From assembly GCA_947501355.1 (NCBI GenBank), contig CANMVA010000005.1, forward strand, positions 1-50,743: 50,743 nucleotides of DNA, in the 5' to 3' direction. Source of the DNA: an uncultured Paracoccaceae bacterium (GTDB lineage Bacteria; Pseudomonadota; Alphaproteobacteria; Rhodobacterales; Rhodobacteraceae). Every line of letters starts with the position of its first letter. Positions within the stretch are counted from its first letter, which is position 1. Shown piece by piece: positions 1 to 16,013 of the stretch. The position numbers were made by a program, and so were the translations under genes. The notes under the pieces are model-generated. The model saw only the letters and a program-made list of their open reading frames with translations. It made no database searches and had not been told where the DNA came from.

Positions 1-77
1 GCGCGCGGAAGGGTGCGATCAGGACAGGCAGGGCGATCATGAAGGCCACGATCATCGCAGGCACGCTGAGTTCCACG
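1..77. repeat. Terminal direct overlap showing a circular replicon (left copy)
   Basis: These 77 bases are identical to the last 77 bases of the window (50667-50743). The lhaA reading frame continues across the join without interruption, so this is an assembly overlap of a circle and not a biological repeat. The unique circle is 50,666 bp. Confidence 0.95.
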
Positions 78-250
78 ATCATCACGCGGTTCAGCGTGCC
101 GAGCAGCATAACCCCCGCCATACCGACCGAGATCTGGAACAGCGACAGGCGCAGGAGTTGCTTCATGGGCAACCCAACGCTGGCCGCATCCGAGAAGGGC
201 AGCAACTCGAGACCGAATTTGGTCAGGGGATGACGCTCGGATTTGCTCAT
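1..250 (-). CDS. lhaA: LhaA, LH1/bacteriochlorophyll MFS assembly factor (5' part, gene split by window ends)
   Basis: This is the N-terminal 83 codons of a PucC/LhaA-family membrane protein whose remainder is read at 50666-49477 across the circular join; the joined protein is 479 aa. The family consists of MFS-type proteins with about 12 membrane segments that help assemble LH1 around the reaction centre, perhaps by delivering bacteriochlorophyll. The start ATG (250-248) overlaps the bchM stop as ATGA, implying translational coupling. The N-terminus begins MSKSERHPLTKFGLELLPF, followed by the first hydrophobic segment. Identification is secure from the family sequence and the bchM-lhaA-puhA context. 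Confidence 0.93.
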   Translation of the reverse strand, partial: MSKSERHPLTKFGLELLPFSDAASVGLPMKQLLRLSLFQISVGMAGVMLLGTLNRVMIVELSVPAMIVAFMIALPVLIAPFRA

Positions 251-929
251 GTGGCAAACTCCAACGCGGTCGAGATGTAGAAGCCGGAATTGATCCGCTC
301 GACCTCGCGCAGATAGCCCATCGCGCCGGCATCGCGGGCGGCGTGCGCCAGACGCGCGGGCGCATGCGGGATCATCGTGGGGGAGCGGTCGGCGCGCGGG
401 AAGAGCTTGCCCAGGCCCCAGAAAGTCATGAGGAACGGCGTGCGCGGGGCGACGGTGAACACGACGGAATTGCCGACGCGCGGGGCGAGTTTTGCAAGGA
501 TCGCGCCGATATCATGCGCCTCGTAGTAAATCAGGCTGTCCATTGCGAGGACGTGGTCAAACGTGCCGCGCGTATCGCAGAGCATATCGCCGGATTGGAA
601 CGTGACTTGCTTTTCAAACTGGCGGGGCAGGCGCTTTTGCGCGATTTCGACCAGCGAGGGGGAGATATCGACGGCCGTGACCTGCGCGCCGCGCTTGGCC
701 AGCTCAATCGTCATTTGTCCGGCACCGCATCCCGCATCCAGTATGCGGTGGCCCGTCAGATCGTCGGGCAGTTGCGCCAGCATCACCTCGCGCATCCGGT
801 CGCGCCCCGCACGCACGGTTTCGCGGACCTTGGACACGGGTGCGTCGCTGGTCAGCCGCTCCCATGTTTTGGTCGCGGTGCGGTCGAAATAGTCTTCGAC
901 GCGGGTGAGGGTGTCTGCATATTCAGGCA

Positions 930-930
<1 letters not shown>
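247..930 (-). CDS. bchM: Magnesium-protoporphyrin IX O-methyltransferase BchM
   Basis: A 227-aa SAM-dependent methyltransferase that esterifies the 13-propionate of Mg-protoporphyrin IX, the step after Mg chelation and before the cyclase AcsF. The SAM-binding motif ILDAGCGAGQ is at about residues 63-72. I chose the ATG at 930-928, which overlaps the bchL stop by one base (TGATG), over a TTG one codon upstream. Its 3' end overlaps lhaA by 4 bp. It is the sixth gene of the bchFNBHLM run. Confidence 0.95.
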
Positions 931-8721
<7,791 letters not shown>

Positions 8722-8776
8722 GAACCGACTCCCTGACAAGCGGTACAGGGCTAGCGTCGTTCTTTTCCATGAAAGT

Positions 8777-8794
8777 GTCAACTAAAACTTACAC
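8777..8794. promoter_or_regulatory. PpsR/CrtJ operator upstream of bchF
   Basis: TGTCAACTAAAACTTACA fits the PpsR consensus TGT-N12-ACA. It lies 56 bp upstream of the bchF start. Read on the minus strand it includes TTGACA, a possible -35 element for bchF, so PpsR binding would block the promoter. Confidence 0.8.
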
Positions 8795-8923
8795 ATTAAA
8801 GTTGACAGATGATGAAATCTTATGCGGAAGCAAAACCGCCCGTTATAAGCGGTTACGAGACCAAGTTTTAAAGGCTTAGCGAGAGTTTTGCTGCAACAGT
8901 TCTCCAGCGGTAGGCCTGCAAAC

Positions 8924-8941
8924 TGTCAATTGCGTTTGACA
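8924..8941. promoter_or_regulatory. PpsR/CrtJ operator upstream of ppaA
   Basis: TGTCAATTGCGTTTGACA is a perfect match to the extended consensus TGTC-N10-GACA. It is 95 bp upstream of the ppaA ATG, which suggests that the ppaA-ppsR pair is itself under PpsR control, or that PpsR bound here cooperates with the site near bchF. Confidence 0.82.
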
Positions 8942-9035
8942 TTATGACGCGACTCGCAGACACTTCTTTATATGGGTTGCATACGGGCGCTGTCCTGGTG
9001 CTCGCATGTTCCCACTGAGATAAAGGGTTATTTTG

Positions 9036-9875
9036 ATGTCAGAGGGGCCTAGAAAGGCCACCCCGCTTCAAGGGTCTGTCGCAAATGACAATGTGGATGC
9101 GCTTGCTTCGCAAGTGCTGACTGTTGTTGCGTCCAGGTCTCCCCATAACGCTGCCAAGATTTACAACCGGCTGGTCCAGCAACTGGTCGAAGGCGTTCGC
9201 TCCATGGAGCGGGGCGCGCAAGAGGCTGCGGTGCAGGATCTGCGCCGCTACGGGTGCACACCAACCGATATTGCTGACATCTACATTCCCGCCGCAGCAC
9301 GTGTGCTGGGCGATGAATGGTGCCGCGATGAGGTGAGCTTTGCCGATGTCACCATCGGAACCGCACGCCTGCAGGGAATGCTCCGCGATCTGGAGCGGGA
9401 ATGGATGCGGGAGCGTCCGAAGGGGCCTGAGAACGGCCCGTCCATCGCCATTATCTGCGAGGATGACTTCCACACATTGGGTGCCATGGTGGTTGCCGGG
9501 CAAATGCGCCGCGTTGGGGCATCGGTTCGATTGATGCTGGGCCTGACCTTCTCAGAGCGGATGGAAATCCTTAAAGAGCATAGTTTCGACGTCGTCATGA
9601 TTTCCGCAACACGCACGGAAAACCTTGAAACCACGCGGAAATTGGTAAAAAATATTCGGACGGTATGTGGAAATCAGTTGCCGATCGTGCTTGGCGGCAC
9701 AGTTATAGAAAAGAATATCAATGTGAAGGCGCTGACGGGGGCCGATCATGTTGTCAACGATCCGAAGGAAGCGCTTGAACTTTGCGGGCTGAAGACACAT
9801 CACCACGGCGGCGGCCTTTCCGAAATACGGAGCTTGACGACTCAGAAGGCTCTGACGTCGGATTCGGGCCAGTGA
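9036..9875 (+). CDS. ppaA: PpaA/AerR, B12-binding antirepressor of PpsR
   Basis: A 279-aa regulator of the AerR/PpaA family. These proteins bind cobalamin and interact with PpsR/CrtJ to modulate its repression in a light-dependent way. The C-terminal half (about residues 135-255) is a B12-binding-like domain with the CEDDFHTLGA motif; His146 sits where the cobalamin-ligating histidine of AerR is expected. The N-terminal half has a helical DEWCRDEVSFADVTIG segment like that of light-sensing B12 modules. I prefer ATG 9036 to the TTG just upstream. The stop overlaps the ppsR start as GTGA. Confidence 0.92.
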   Translation: MSEGPRKATPLQGSVANDNVDALASQVLTVVASRSPHNAAKIYNRLVQQLVEGVRSMERGAQEAAVQDLRRYGCTPTDIADIYIPAAARVLGDEWCRDEVSFADVTIGTARLQGMLRDLEREWMRERPKGPENGPSIAIICEDDFHTLGAMVVAGQMRRVGASVRLMLGLTFSERMEILKEHSFDVVMISATRTENLETTRKLVKNIRTVCGNQLPIVLGGTVIEKNINVKALTGADHVVNDPKEALELCGLKTHHHGGGLSEIRSLTTQKALTSDSGQ

Positions 9876-11284
9876 CCACACGGGGCACAAAATACTGGAG
9901 TAGCGGCGCAATTCCGTTGATCGCGCCAGAGCTGCTTGGTGATATCATTGCAACCTCGTCCGATATTGCCATCGTCGTGTCTGACGTGGGCGATGTTCTG
10001 TCGGTTCTGATCAACCCCGCGCACAGGTCCTTTGGCCGGCTGGAGCATTGGGAAGGCCGCAATGTGCGCGACTTCCTGACTGCCGAAAGCGTTCCGAAAT
10101 TTGACGGCCAGATTGCCAAAGCCCTGACCGAGGAAGGGGCCACCAAGGCGGTTGAGCTGAACCATGCCGACACCACCCATTGGGAATTCCCGGTGCGGTA
10201 TTCGTTCCACCGTATTGGTCCCGATGGCGCTATTCTGATGCTGGGTCGCGATCTGCGCCCGGTGGCCGAGATGCAGCAGCAGCTGGTCAAAGCCCAGATC
10301 GCGCTGGAGCGGGATTACGAGGCGCAGCGCGAGTTCGACACCCGCTTCCGCGTTTTGATGAATGCCACGCGGGAGGCGATTTTGTTTGTCTCCATGTCAA
10401 ACGGCCGGATCACCGATGTGAACAAGGCGGCGGCGAAACTGCTGCACGCCTCTGCCGATGATCTGATCGGATCCGCTTTTGCGCAGGAATTCGAGGGACG
10501 CCGTCGCGGTGAATTCCTCGAAAGCCTGACCAATTCGGCCATGTCGGATTCCAACACACCCGTTGAGCTCCAGGTCCGCCGGAGCAAGGAACACATCACC
10601 GTCACGCCCACCGTTTTCCGGGCCGCCGGTGAACGCCTCCTGCTCTGCCGGGTGGAGCCGTCCGATGACGGCTTGAGCGTGACCGATGAGCTGAGCGAGA
10701 ACCTGTCTGCGCTTTATCAGGAAGGTGTCGACGCGATCATCTTCACCGATCAGGACGGCATCATCAGTGCCGCGAATGAAAGTTTCCTGAACCTTGCGGA
10801 TGTCTCTCATCTGAGTGCCGTCAAAGGCAAACCGCTTGCTGATTTCCTTGTCCGCGGCTCGGTCGACATGAAAGTGCTGATCGACAACGCTGCACGCACC
10901 GGCCAGATGCGGATGTATGCGACCAAGCTGGCGTCGGAATATGGCAGTCAGTTGTCCATCGAGATTTCGGTGACCTGCCTCAACGACAAGATGCACCCCT
11001 CGTTCGTTTTCGTGATCCGCGATGCGAGCCGTGTGGATGCTGTTCGCAAGCCCGGCGCAGCTGTGAATGGCGACAGCGTGCGGTCTGTGATGGAGCTGGT
11101 GGGGAGTGCGACGCTCAAGGATATCGTGGCGGAAACCACGGATGTTGTTGAGAAAATGTGCATCGAGACCGCGGTGGAGCTGACCCGGAATAACCGGGTC
11201 GCTGCCGCTGAAATGCTGGGACTCAGCCGTCAGAGCCTTTACGTGAAGCTCCGCAAATATGGGTTGCTCAGCAAAGACGGTTAA
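9872..11284 (+). CDS. ppsR: PpsR/CrtJ, aerobic repressor of photosynthesis genes
   Basis: A 470-aa transcription factor with an N-terminal domain, PAS domains (roughly residues 130-240 and 260-380, after a helical Q-linker rich in Q/E/R) and a C-terminal Fis-type helix-turn-helix (about 425-465; AAAEMLGLSRQSLYVKLRKY). Cys259 and Cys430 correspond well to the two redox-active cysteines of Rhodobacter PpsR (251 and 424). The start is GTG at 9872 inside the ppaA stop (GTGA); the frame is open upstream but only inside ppaA. It likely recognises the TGT-N12-ACA sites listed here. Its stop codon overlaps that of the convergent toxin gene. Confidence 0.95.
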   Translation: MTTRGTKYWSSGAIPLIAPELLGDIIATSSDIAIVVSDVGDVLSVLINPAHRSFGRLEHWEGRNVRDFLTAESVPKFDGQIAKALTEEGATKAVELNHADTTHWEFPVRYSFHRIGPDGAILMLGRDLRPVAEMQQQLVKAQIALERDYEAQREFDTRFRVLMNATREAILFVSMSNGRITDVNKAAAKLLHASADDLIGSAFAQEFEGRRRGEFLESLTNSAMSDSNTPVELQVRRSKEHITVTPTVFRAAGERLLLCRVEPSDDGLSVTDELSENLSALYQEGVDAIIFTDQDGIISAANESFLNLADVSHLSAVKGKPLADFLVRGSVDMKVLIDNAARTGQMRMYATKLASEYGSQLSIEISVTCLNDKMHPSFVFVIRDASRVDAVRKPGAAVNGDSVRSVMELVGSATLKDIVAETTDVVEKMCIETAVELTRNNRVAAAEMLGLSRQSLYVKLRKYGLLSKDG

Positions 11285-11658
11285 TCGTCGGCTGCAATCA
11301 GTCGTGTTTCAAACCATGTGACAAGATCGTCATACCGCAGGTTTTTGCATGCGACATCGACCACGAGGTCGGCAATCCTGTCCCCGTCCTTGAGATCAAG
11401 TGCCGACCCGCTTCGGTCAATCAGCAATTCCACAAGCATCCACGAAGTGCGCTTATTTGCATCCGCGAATCCGTGATTGCCAACCATGCTTTCCAAAAGT
11501 GCGGCACATTTCTGAGCGAGGCTTTCATGGTAGCCTGAATAGGGACGGCCCAATGCAGATTCGATCATGTCGAGACTGACAATTCCAGGGCGGCCCTTGA
11601 TGGAAATGGCATCTTCATGCGCATCAAGCGCGTCAGACAGCGTGACTGTGTAGTGCAA
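11281..11658 (-). CDS. doc: Doc/Fic-fold toxin of a type II toxin-antitoxin module
   Basis: A 125-aa death-on-curing family protein. The Fic/Doc active-site motif is seen as HGFADANKRT at residues 62-71. Doc proteins phosphorylate EF-Tu and stop translation when their labile antitoxin is lost. The apparent start is TTG at 11658-11656, only one base after the antitoxin stop, so translation is probably coupled. The gene converges on ppsR with a 4-bp overlap (shared TTAA). Toxin activity is inferred from the family motif and the partner gene. Confidence 0.85.
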   Translation of the reverse strand: MHYTVTLSDALDAHEDAISIKGRPGIVSLDMIESALGRPYSGYHESLAQKCAALLESMVGNHGFADANKRTSWMLVELLIDRSGSALDLKDGDRIADLVVDVACKNLRYDDLVTWFETRLIAADD

Positions 11659-11659
11659 A

Positions 11660-11845
11660 TCAGCGATCAGCCAGTTCTTTCAAGACATCAGCACGGCGCT
11701 TCGCGATCTCTTTCAGGGCAGCCCGCGATTCTGCGCTTGATTTGGACACACCCTTTGCCGTCCGGACCTCTACAAGGTCTCCGGTCTCGGCCTCTGTCAC
11801 AATCACTCCGCCTTTGACGACGGTTTCTTTCACAGCGGTGGACAT
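11660..11845 (-). CDS. Small antitoxin-like protein paired with the Doc toxin
   Basis: A 61-aa protein just upstream of doc, with a beta-rich N-terminal half (KETVVKGGVIVTEAETGDLV) and a charged, helical Lys/Arg/Ala-rich C-terminus that could wrap the toxin. Start ATG 11845 is preceded by GGAG. I do not recognise a specific antitoxin family; the role is inferred from size, charge, order and one-base spacing to doc. An AT-rich stretch with TATAAA and TATATA lies upstream (about 11862-11890) and could be its promoter and autoregulatory site. Confidence 0.75.
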   Translation of the reverse strand: MSTAVKETVVKGGVIVTEAETGDLVEVRTAKGVSKSSAESRAALKEIAKRRADVLKELADR

Positions 11846-11964
11846 CTCAGTCTCCAAAGCGTCTTTTATAAGCCCTTAGCATGTATATATGGTCCAAAGA
11901 TGAACAATGTGAAGCGTTACAAGCAATGTAACCAATTGTGCGCAAGAAACGCGACCTGCGGCAT

Positions 11965-11982
11965 TGTCACGCTTAGTTTACA
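11965..11982. promoter_or_regulatory. PpsR operator upstream of bchG (distal)
   Basis: TGTCACGCTTAGTTTACA fits TGT-N12-ACA and lies 37 bp upstream of the bchG start, in the 174-bp gap between the toxin-antitoxin module and bchG. Confidence 0.78.
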
Positions 11983-11999
11983 CTTGCCCGACTCTTAAA

Positions 12000-12017
12000 T
12001 GTAAAGCAGGATTGACA
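12000..12017. promoter_or_regulatory. PpsR operator overlapping the bchG ribosome binding site
   Basis: TGTAAAGCAGGATTGACA fits TGT-N12-ACA and ends 2 bp before the bchG ATG, so it contains the AGGA ribosome binding site. A second site 17 bp upstream supports cooperative binding, but this position is unusually far downstream and a chance match is possible. Confidence 0.55.
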
Positions 12018-12019
12018 CC

Positions 12020-12925
12020 ATGAGTGTCATGTCCTCTCCTCAGCCTCGCCAGCTGCCGGACCCCCGCGCAATGCTGACGTTAATAAAACCGATCACATGG
12101 TTTCCGCCGATGTGGGCGTATTTATGTGGGGCGGTGTCGTCCGGGGTCTCTCCGGCGGGGCAGTGGCCGGTCGTCATTATCGGTGTGATCCTGGCCGGGC
12201 CGGTCGTGTGTGGCATGTCTCAGGCGGCCAATGATTGGTGCGACCGCCATGTGGACGCGATCAACGAGCCGGATCGCCCGATCCCGTCGGGGCGTATTCC
12301 CGGTCGCTGGGGTCTCTATATCGCGCTGGCCATGACCGTGCTGTCGCTGCTGCTAGGCCTGACGCTTGGCCCTTGGGGCTTTGGCGCGACCGTTGTTGGT
12401 GTCGCCGCCGCCTGGGCCTATTCGGCTGAGCCGATCCGCATGAAACGGTCGGGCTGGTGGGGGCCGGGTCTGGTCGGTCTGTGTTACGAGGGACTACCGT
12501 GGTTCACAGGGGCCGCCGTGCTGGCCGCTGGCGCGCCTGCGATGCCTGTCATCATTTTGGCCGCGCTTTATGCGATTGGCGCCCATGGCATCATGACGCT
12601 AAATGATTTCAAAGCGTTAGAGGGCGATCGCCAGATGGGCGTGAATTCCCTTCCTGTCACGCTTGGGCCCGAAAAGGCCGCCAAGGTGGCCTGCATCATC
12701 ATGCTGATCCCGCAGGTTATCGTAATTTGCTGCCTTGCGGTTTGGGACCGTCCGTATCACGGGCTTGCGGTCCTTGCCCTTGTCCTTGCCCAGCTTGCCG
12801 CCATGCGTGTGATGCTGCGCGACCCGAAGGCGAAAGCGCCTTGGTATAACGGGACCGGCGTCACGCTTTACGTCTCTGGCATGATGGTCACGGCCTTTGC
12901 CGTGCGCGGATTGGAGCTGCTATGA
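12020..12925 (+). CDS. bchG: Bacteriochlorophyll synthase BchG
   Basis: A 301-aa polytopic UbiA-type prenyltransferase that esterifies bacteriochlorophyllide a with geranylgeranyl diphosphate, the last step before phytyl reduction by BchP. Polyprenyl-PP/Mg-binding motifs are visible: NDWCDRHVDAINEPDRPIPSG (about residues 72-92) and DRQMGVNSLPV (about 206-216), with hydrophobic helices throughout. The first two Met codons are close together and the first is used here. Its stop overlaps the next gene as ATGA. Confidence 0.95.
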   Translation: MSVMSSPQPRQLPDPRAMLTLIKPITWFPPMWAYLCGAVSSGVSPAGQWPVVIIGVILAGPVVCGMSQAANDWCDRHVDAINEPDRPIPSGRIPGRWGLYIALAMTVLSLLLGLTLGPWGFGATVVGVAAAWAYSAEPIRMKRSGWWGPGLVGLCYEGLPWFTGAAVLAAGAPAMPVIILAALYAIGAHGIMTLNDFKALEGDRQMGVNSLPVTLGPEKAAKVACIIMLIPQVIVICCLAVWDRPYHGLAVLALVLAQLAAMRVMLRDPKAKAPWYNGTGVTLYVSGMMVTAFAVRGLELL

Positions 12926-14208
12926 AACTCAGCTGGATCCAGATCGTCCGCCTTGGCCTTGTGCAGATGTCACTGGGCGCAATCGTCGTGCTGATGACGT
13001 CGACGTTGAACCGTCTGATGGTTGTCGAACTGGCACTGCCCGCGATCCTGCCGGGGCTGTTGGTGGCGCTTCATTACGGCGTGCAGATTACGCGGCCAAA
13101 TTGGGGCTTCCGGTCGGACACATCGGGCAATCGCACGATGTGGATCATCGGCGGCATGGTCGTGTTGGCGCTGGGGGGCGTTCTGGCGACTTATGGCGTT
13201 CTGCTGCTAGAGACGCAGTTTGCGCTTGGCCTGACCGCCTCAATTGTCGCGTATATTCTGATCGGGCTGGGCGTCGGAGCATCTGGCACCTCGCTTCTGG
13301 CGTTCCTCGCCACGGCCACCGCGCCGCATCGGCGTGCTGCAGCGGCCACGATCACCTGGCTGATGATGATTGCCGGGATTGCGATCACTGCTGGCACCAT
13401 TGGCGCGCTTCTGGACCCTTATACACCGCAACTGCTGCTCAAGCTGGTCAGTATCGTCGCGGCGCTTGCGGTGATCGTGACGACCTTAGCGGTTTGGGGG
13501 ATCGAGCGGCGTATCCAAGCCGAGCCAACCCGCGAAGACACCTTGTTCTGGCACGGCCTGAAAGAGGTCTGGGCCGAGCGCAACGCGCGCAACTTCACGA
13601 TTTTCGTCTTCCTGTCGATGACCGCTTACTTCATGCAGGAACTGATCCTGGAGCCTTATGCAGGTCTCGTTTTCGGCTTCACGCCGGGTCAGTCCACCTC
13701 AATGAGTGGCGCGCAGAACGGTGGCACGTTCCTTGGGATGGTCCTTGTGGGCATCGCTGCGACCGGATTCAAGTTTGGCACACTGCGCCAATGGGTCATC
13801 TTCGGATGCCTCGGATCGGCTGCTACACTTACCATAATCTCTCTTATTGGGTCTTTGGGTCCGGGGGCACCGCTGCTCCCCGCCGTCATCGCGTTGGGCT
13901 TTTTCAACGGCGTCTTCGCCGTCGCCGCTATCGGGTCGATGATGGATCTGGCCGGTGACGGGCGCGAGGCCCGTGAAGGCACACGGATGGGCCTTTGGGG
14001 CGCGGCCCAGGCCATCGCCGCTGGTTTCGGTGTCACCGCTGGCGCTGCCGCCGTCGATGTGATGCGACGTGTCGTGCCGACCGACGCGCAGGCCTTCGGC
14101 TCCGTCTTTCTGTTTGAGGCGTTTCTTTTCATCGCCTCCGCGCTGCTTGCTGCACGCATCATGCAATCGCGCCGTTTAAATACGGCAGCTTTGGTTCCGG
14201 GAGAATGA
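12922..14208 (+). CDS. PucC-family MFS protein between bchG and bchP (Bch2/ORF428 type)
   Basis: A 428-aa membrane protein with about 12 hydrophobic segments, homologous to LhaA (the second copy on this plasmid) and PucC. The stretch STLNRLMVVELALPA mirrors TLNRVMIVELSVPA of LhaA. In Rhodobacter the equivalent gene also lies between bchG and bchP and is thought to carry or hand over (bacterio)chlorophyll; the substrate is not shown by sequence. It overlaps both neighbours by ATGA. Confidence 0.9.
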   Translation: MKLSWIQIVRLGLVQMSLGAIVVLMTSTLNRLMVVELALPAILPGLLVALHYGVQITRPNWGFRSDTSGNRTMWIIGGMVVLALGGVLATYGVLLLETQFALGLTASIVAYILIGLGVGASGTSLLAFLATATAPHRRAAAATITWLMMIAGIAITAGTIGALLDPYTPQLLLKLVSIVAALAVIVTTLAVWGIERRIQAEPTREDTLFWHGLKEVWAERNARNFTIFVFLSMTAYFMQELILEPYAGLVFGFTPGQSTSMSGAQNGGTFLGMVLVGIAATGFKFGTLRQWVIFGCLGSAATLTIISLIGSLGPGAPLLPAVIALGFFNGVFAVAAIGSMMDLAGDGREAREGTRMGLWGAAQAIAAGFGVTAGAAAVDVMRRVVPTDAQAFGSVFLFEAFLFIASALLAARIMQSRRLNTAALVPGE

Positions 14209-15392
14209 CTATGATCTATGACGTCGTCGTCGTTGGTGGAGGCCCGTCGGGCGCGACCGCCGCACAAGATCTCGCAGAAGCGGGTCACAAGGTCGCGATG
14301 CTGGACCGCGCGGGCCGTATCAAGCCTTGCGGCGGGGCTGTCCCGCCCCGACTGATCACGGATTTCAATATCCCGGACAGTCAGATCGTTGCTAAGATCA
14401 ACACGGCACGGATGATCTCCCCCACGCAACGGCAAGTCGATATCCCGATCGAGAACGGCTATGTCGGCATGGTCGACCGCGAACATTTCGACGAATACCT
14501 GCGCACCCGCGCTGCGGATGCCGGCGCAGACCGTCACACAGGCACCTTTCTACGGATCGAGCGGGACGTGGACGGCACCCATGTGATCTACCGCGACAAG
14601 GCCACGCGCGAAGAGGTCACGCTGAACACCAAGCTGATTATCGGTGCCGATGGCGCGCGCTCTGACGTGGCCCGCGCCGAAGTGCCGGGCGGCGACACGA
14701 TCCCCTATGTGATCGCGTATCACGAGATCATTAAAGCGCCCGAGCCGACCGCTAGCTATGATCCCAAGCGCTGCGACGTGATCTACGACGGCGCAATCTC
14801 GCCGGACTTTTATGGCTGGATTTTCCCCCATGGCGCCTCGGCCAGTGTCGGCATGGGCACTGGTCTGGACGGTGTCGATCTGAAGAAAGCCACCGCTGAT
14901 CTGCGCGCCAATTCCGGCCTGACCGACTGCGAGACGATCCGCAAGGAAGGCGCGCCGATCCCGCTGAAACCTCTGGATAAATGGGACAATGGCAAGGACG
15001 TTGTGCTGGCGGGGGATGCCGCAGGCGTTGTCGCCCCCTCCTCTGGCGAAGGCATCTATTATGCAATGGCCGGGGGCCGTGTCGCCGCAACAGCGGCGCA
15101 AGCCTGTCTGCGGTCCGGCAAGGCCAAAGATCTCGCCATCGCGCGCAAGCTCTTCATGAAAGAGCACAAGACCGTCTTTAAGGTTCTGGGCGCCATGCAG
15201 GATGCGTATTACCGTTCGGATGACCGTCGCGAACGGTTCGTCTCCCTGTGTCATGATGTCGACGTGCAACGCCTCACATTCGAGGCGTATATGAACAAGA
15301 AACTGGTCAGGGCCCGCCCCATGGCCCATCTGAAAATCGGCATCAAAAATCTTGCCCATCTCACGGGGCTCGTCTCCCCGTTACGCACATGA
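14205..15392 (+). CDS. bchP: Geranylgeranyl-bacteriochlorophyll reductase BchP
   Basis: A 395-aa FAD-dependent reductase that converts the geranylgeranyl tail of bacteriochlorophyll a to phytyl in three reductions. The N-terminal dinucleotide-binding motif VVVGGGPSGATAA is at residues 7-19, and a second FAD motif (GDAAGVVAPSSGEGI) is at about 270-284. The start ATG overlaps the previous stop (ATGA), and the 3' end overlaps idi the same way. Confidence 0.95.
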   Translation: MTMIYDVVVVGGGPSGATAAQDLAEAGHKVAMLDRAGRIKPCGGAVPPRLITDFNIPDSQIVAKINTARMISPTQRQVDIPIENGYVGMVDREHFDEYLRTRAADAGADRHTGTFLRIERDVDGTHVIYRDKATREEVTLNTKLIIGADGARSDVARAEVPGGDTIPYVIAYHEIIKAPEPTASYDPKRCDVIYDGAISPDFYGWIFPHGASASVGMGTGLDGVDLKKATADLRANSGLTDCETIRKEGAPIPLKPLDKWDNGKDVVLAGDAAGVVAPSSGEGIYYAMAGGRVAATAAQACLRSGKAKDLAIARKLFMKEHKTVFKVLGAMQDAYYRSDDRRERFVSLCHDVDVQRLTFEAYMNKKLVRARPMAHLKIGIKNLAHLTGLVSPLRT

Positions 15393-15922
15393 AAGACATG
15401 ATCCCCACCTGGCTCGACGGCCATCTGACGCCCGTTGAAAAGCTGGAAGTGCACCGCAAGGGCCTCAAGCACAAAGCCGTGTCGGTTTTCGTGATGAACC
15501 GGGGGCGCGTGCTGATCCAGCAGCGCGCGATGTGCAAATATCACACGCCGGGTCTTTGGGCGAACACCTGCTGCACGCATCCTCATTGGGGGGAGGACCC
15601 CGCCGATTGTGCCATGCGCCGCTTGCGTGAGGAACTTGGCATCACCGGGCTTTACCCCGCAATGCGCGACACGGTCGAATACCGCGCCGATGTGGGCGGG
15701 GGCATGACCGAGCATGAGATCGTCGATATCTTCACCGCCGACGCACCAGACGACATGACCTTCACGCCCAACCCGGACGAGGTCATGGCTGTCGATTGGG
15801 TTGACCTGCACGCGCTGACCGCACAGGTGAACCGCCACCCCGACCGCTATACAGCCTGGTTGAAGATTTACCTCAACGAGTATCGCGAGCGGATTTTCGT
15901 CACCTCCCATGTGGGCGAATAG
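15389..15922 (+). CDS. idi: Isopentenyl-diphosphate delta-isomerase, type I
   Basis: A 177-aa Nudix-fold isomerase interconverting IPP and DMAPP, supplying C5 units for the geranylgeranyl tails and carotenoids made by neighbouring genes. The active-site Cys region NTCCTHPHWGE (about residues 59-69) and the Nudix-like RRLREELG segment (about 76-83) are present. The start overlaps the bchP stop (ATGA). Confidence 0.95.
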   Translation: MKDMIPTWLDGHLTPVEKLEVHRKGLKHKAVSVFVMNRGRVLIQQRAMCKYHTPGLWANTCCTHPHWGEDPADCAMRRLREELGITGLYPAMRDTVEYRADVGGGMTEHEIVDIFTADAPDDMTFTPNPDEVMAVDWVDLHALTAQVNRHPDRYTAWLKIYLNEYRERIFVTSHVGE

Positions 15923-16013
15923 CCCTCAGCGCGGTCACAAGCGGGCTGGACAAGCCTGATATCCTATCGCCATAGTCGCCTTAACGGCGAAGTCGTGGTT
16001 TGAAAGGATGAGT

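Larger units (their letters stand above)
8722..9035. promoter_or_regulatory. Divergent bchF / ppaA promoter region
   Basis: A 314-bp non-coding region between divergent bchF and ppaA. It is AT-richer than its surroundings and holds two PpsR-type palindromes (8777-8794 and 8924-8941). The first is part of a larger inverted arrangement, with TGTCAACT at 8777-8784 and its complement AGTTGACA at 8801-8808. No small ORF is convincing here. Confidence 0.8.
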
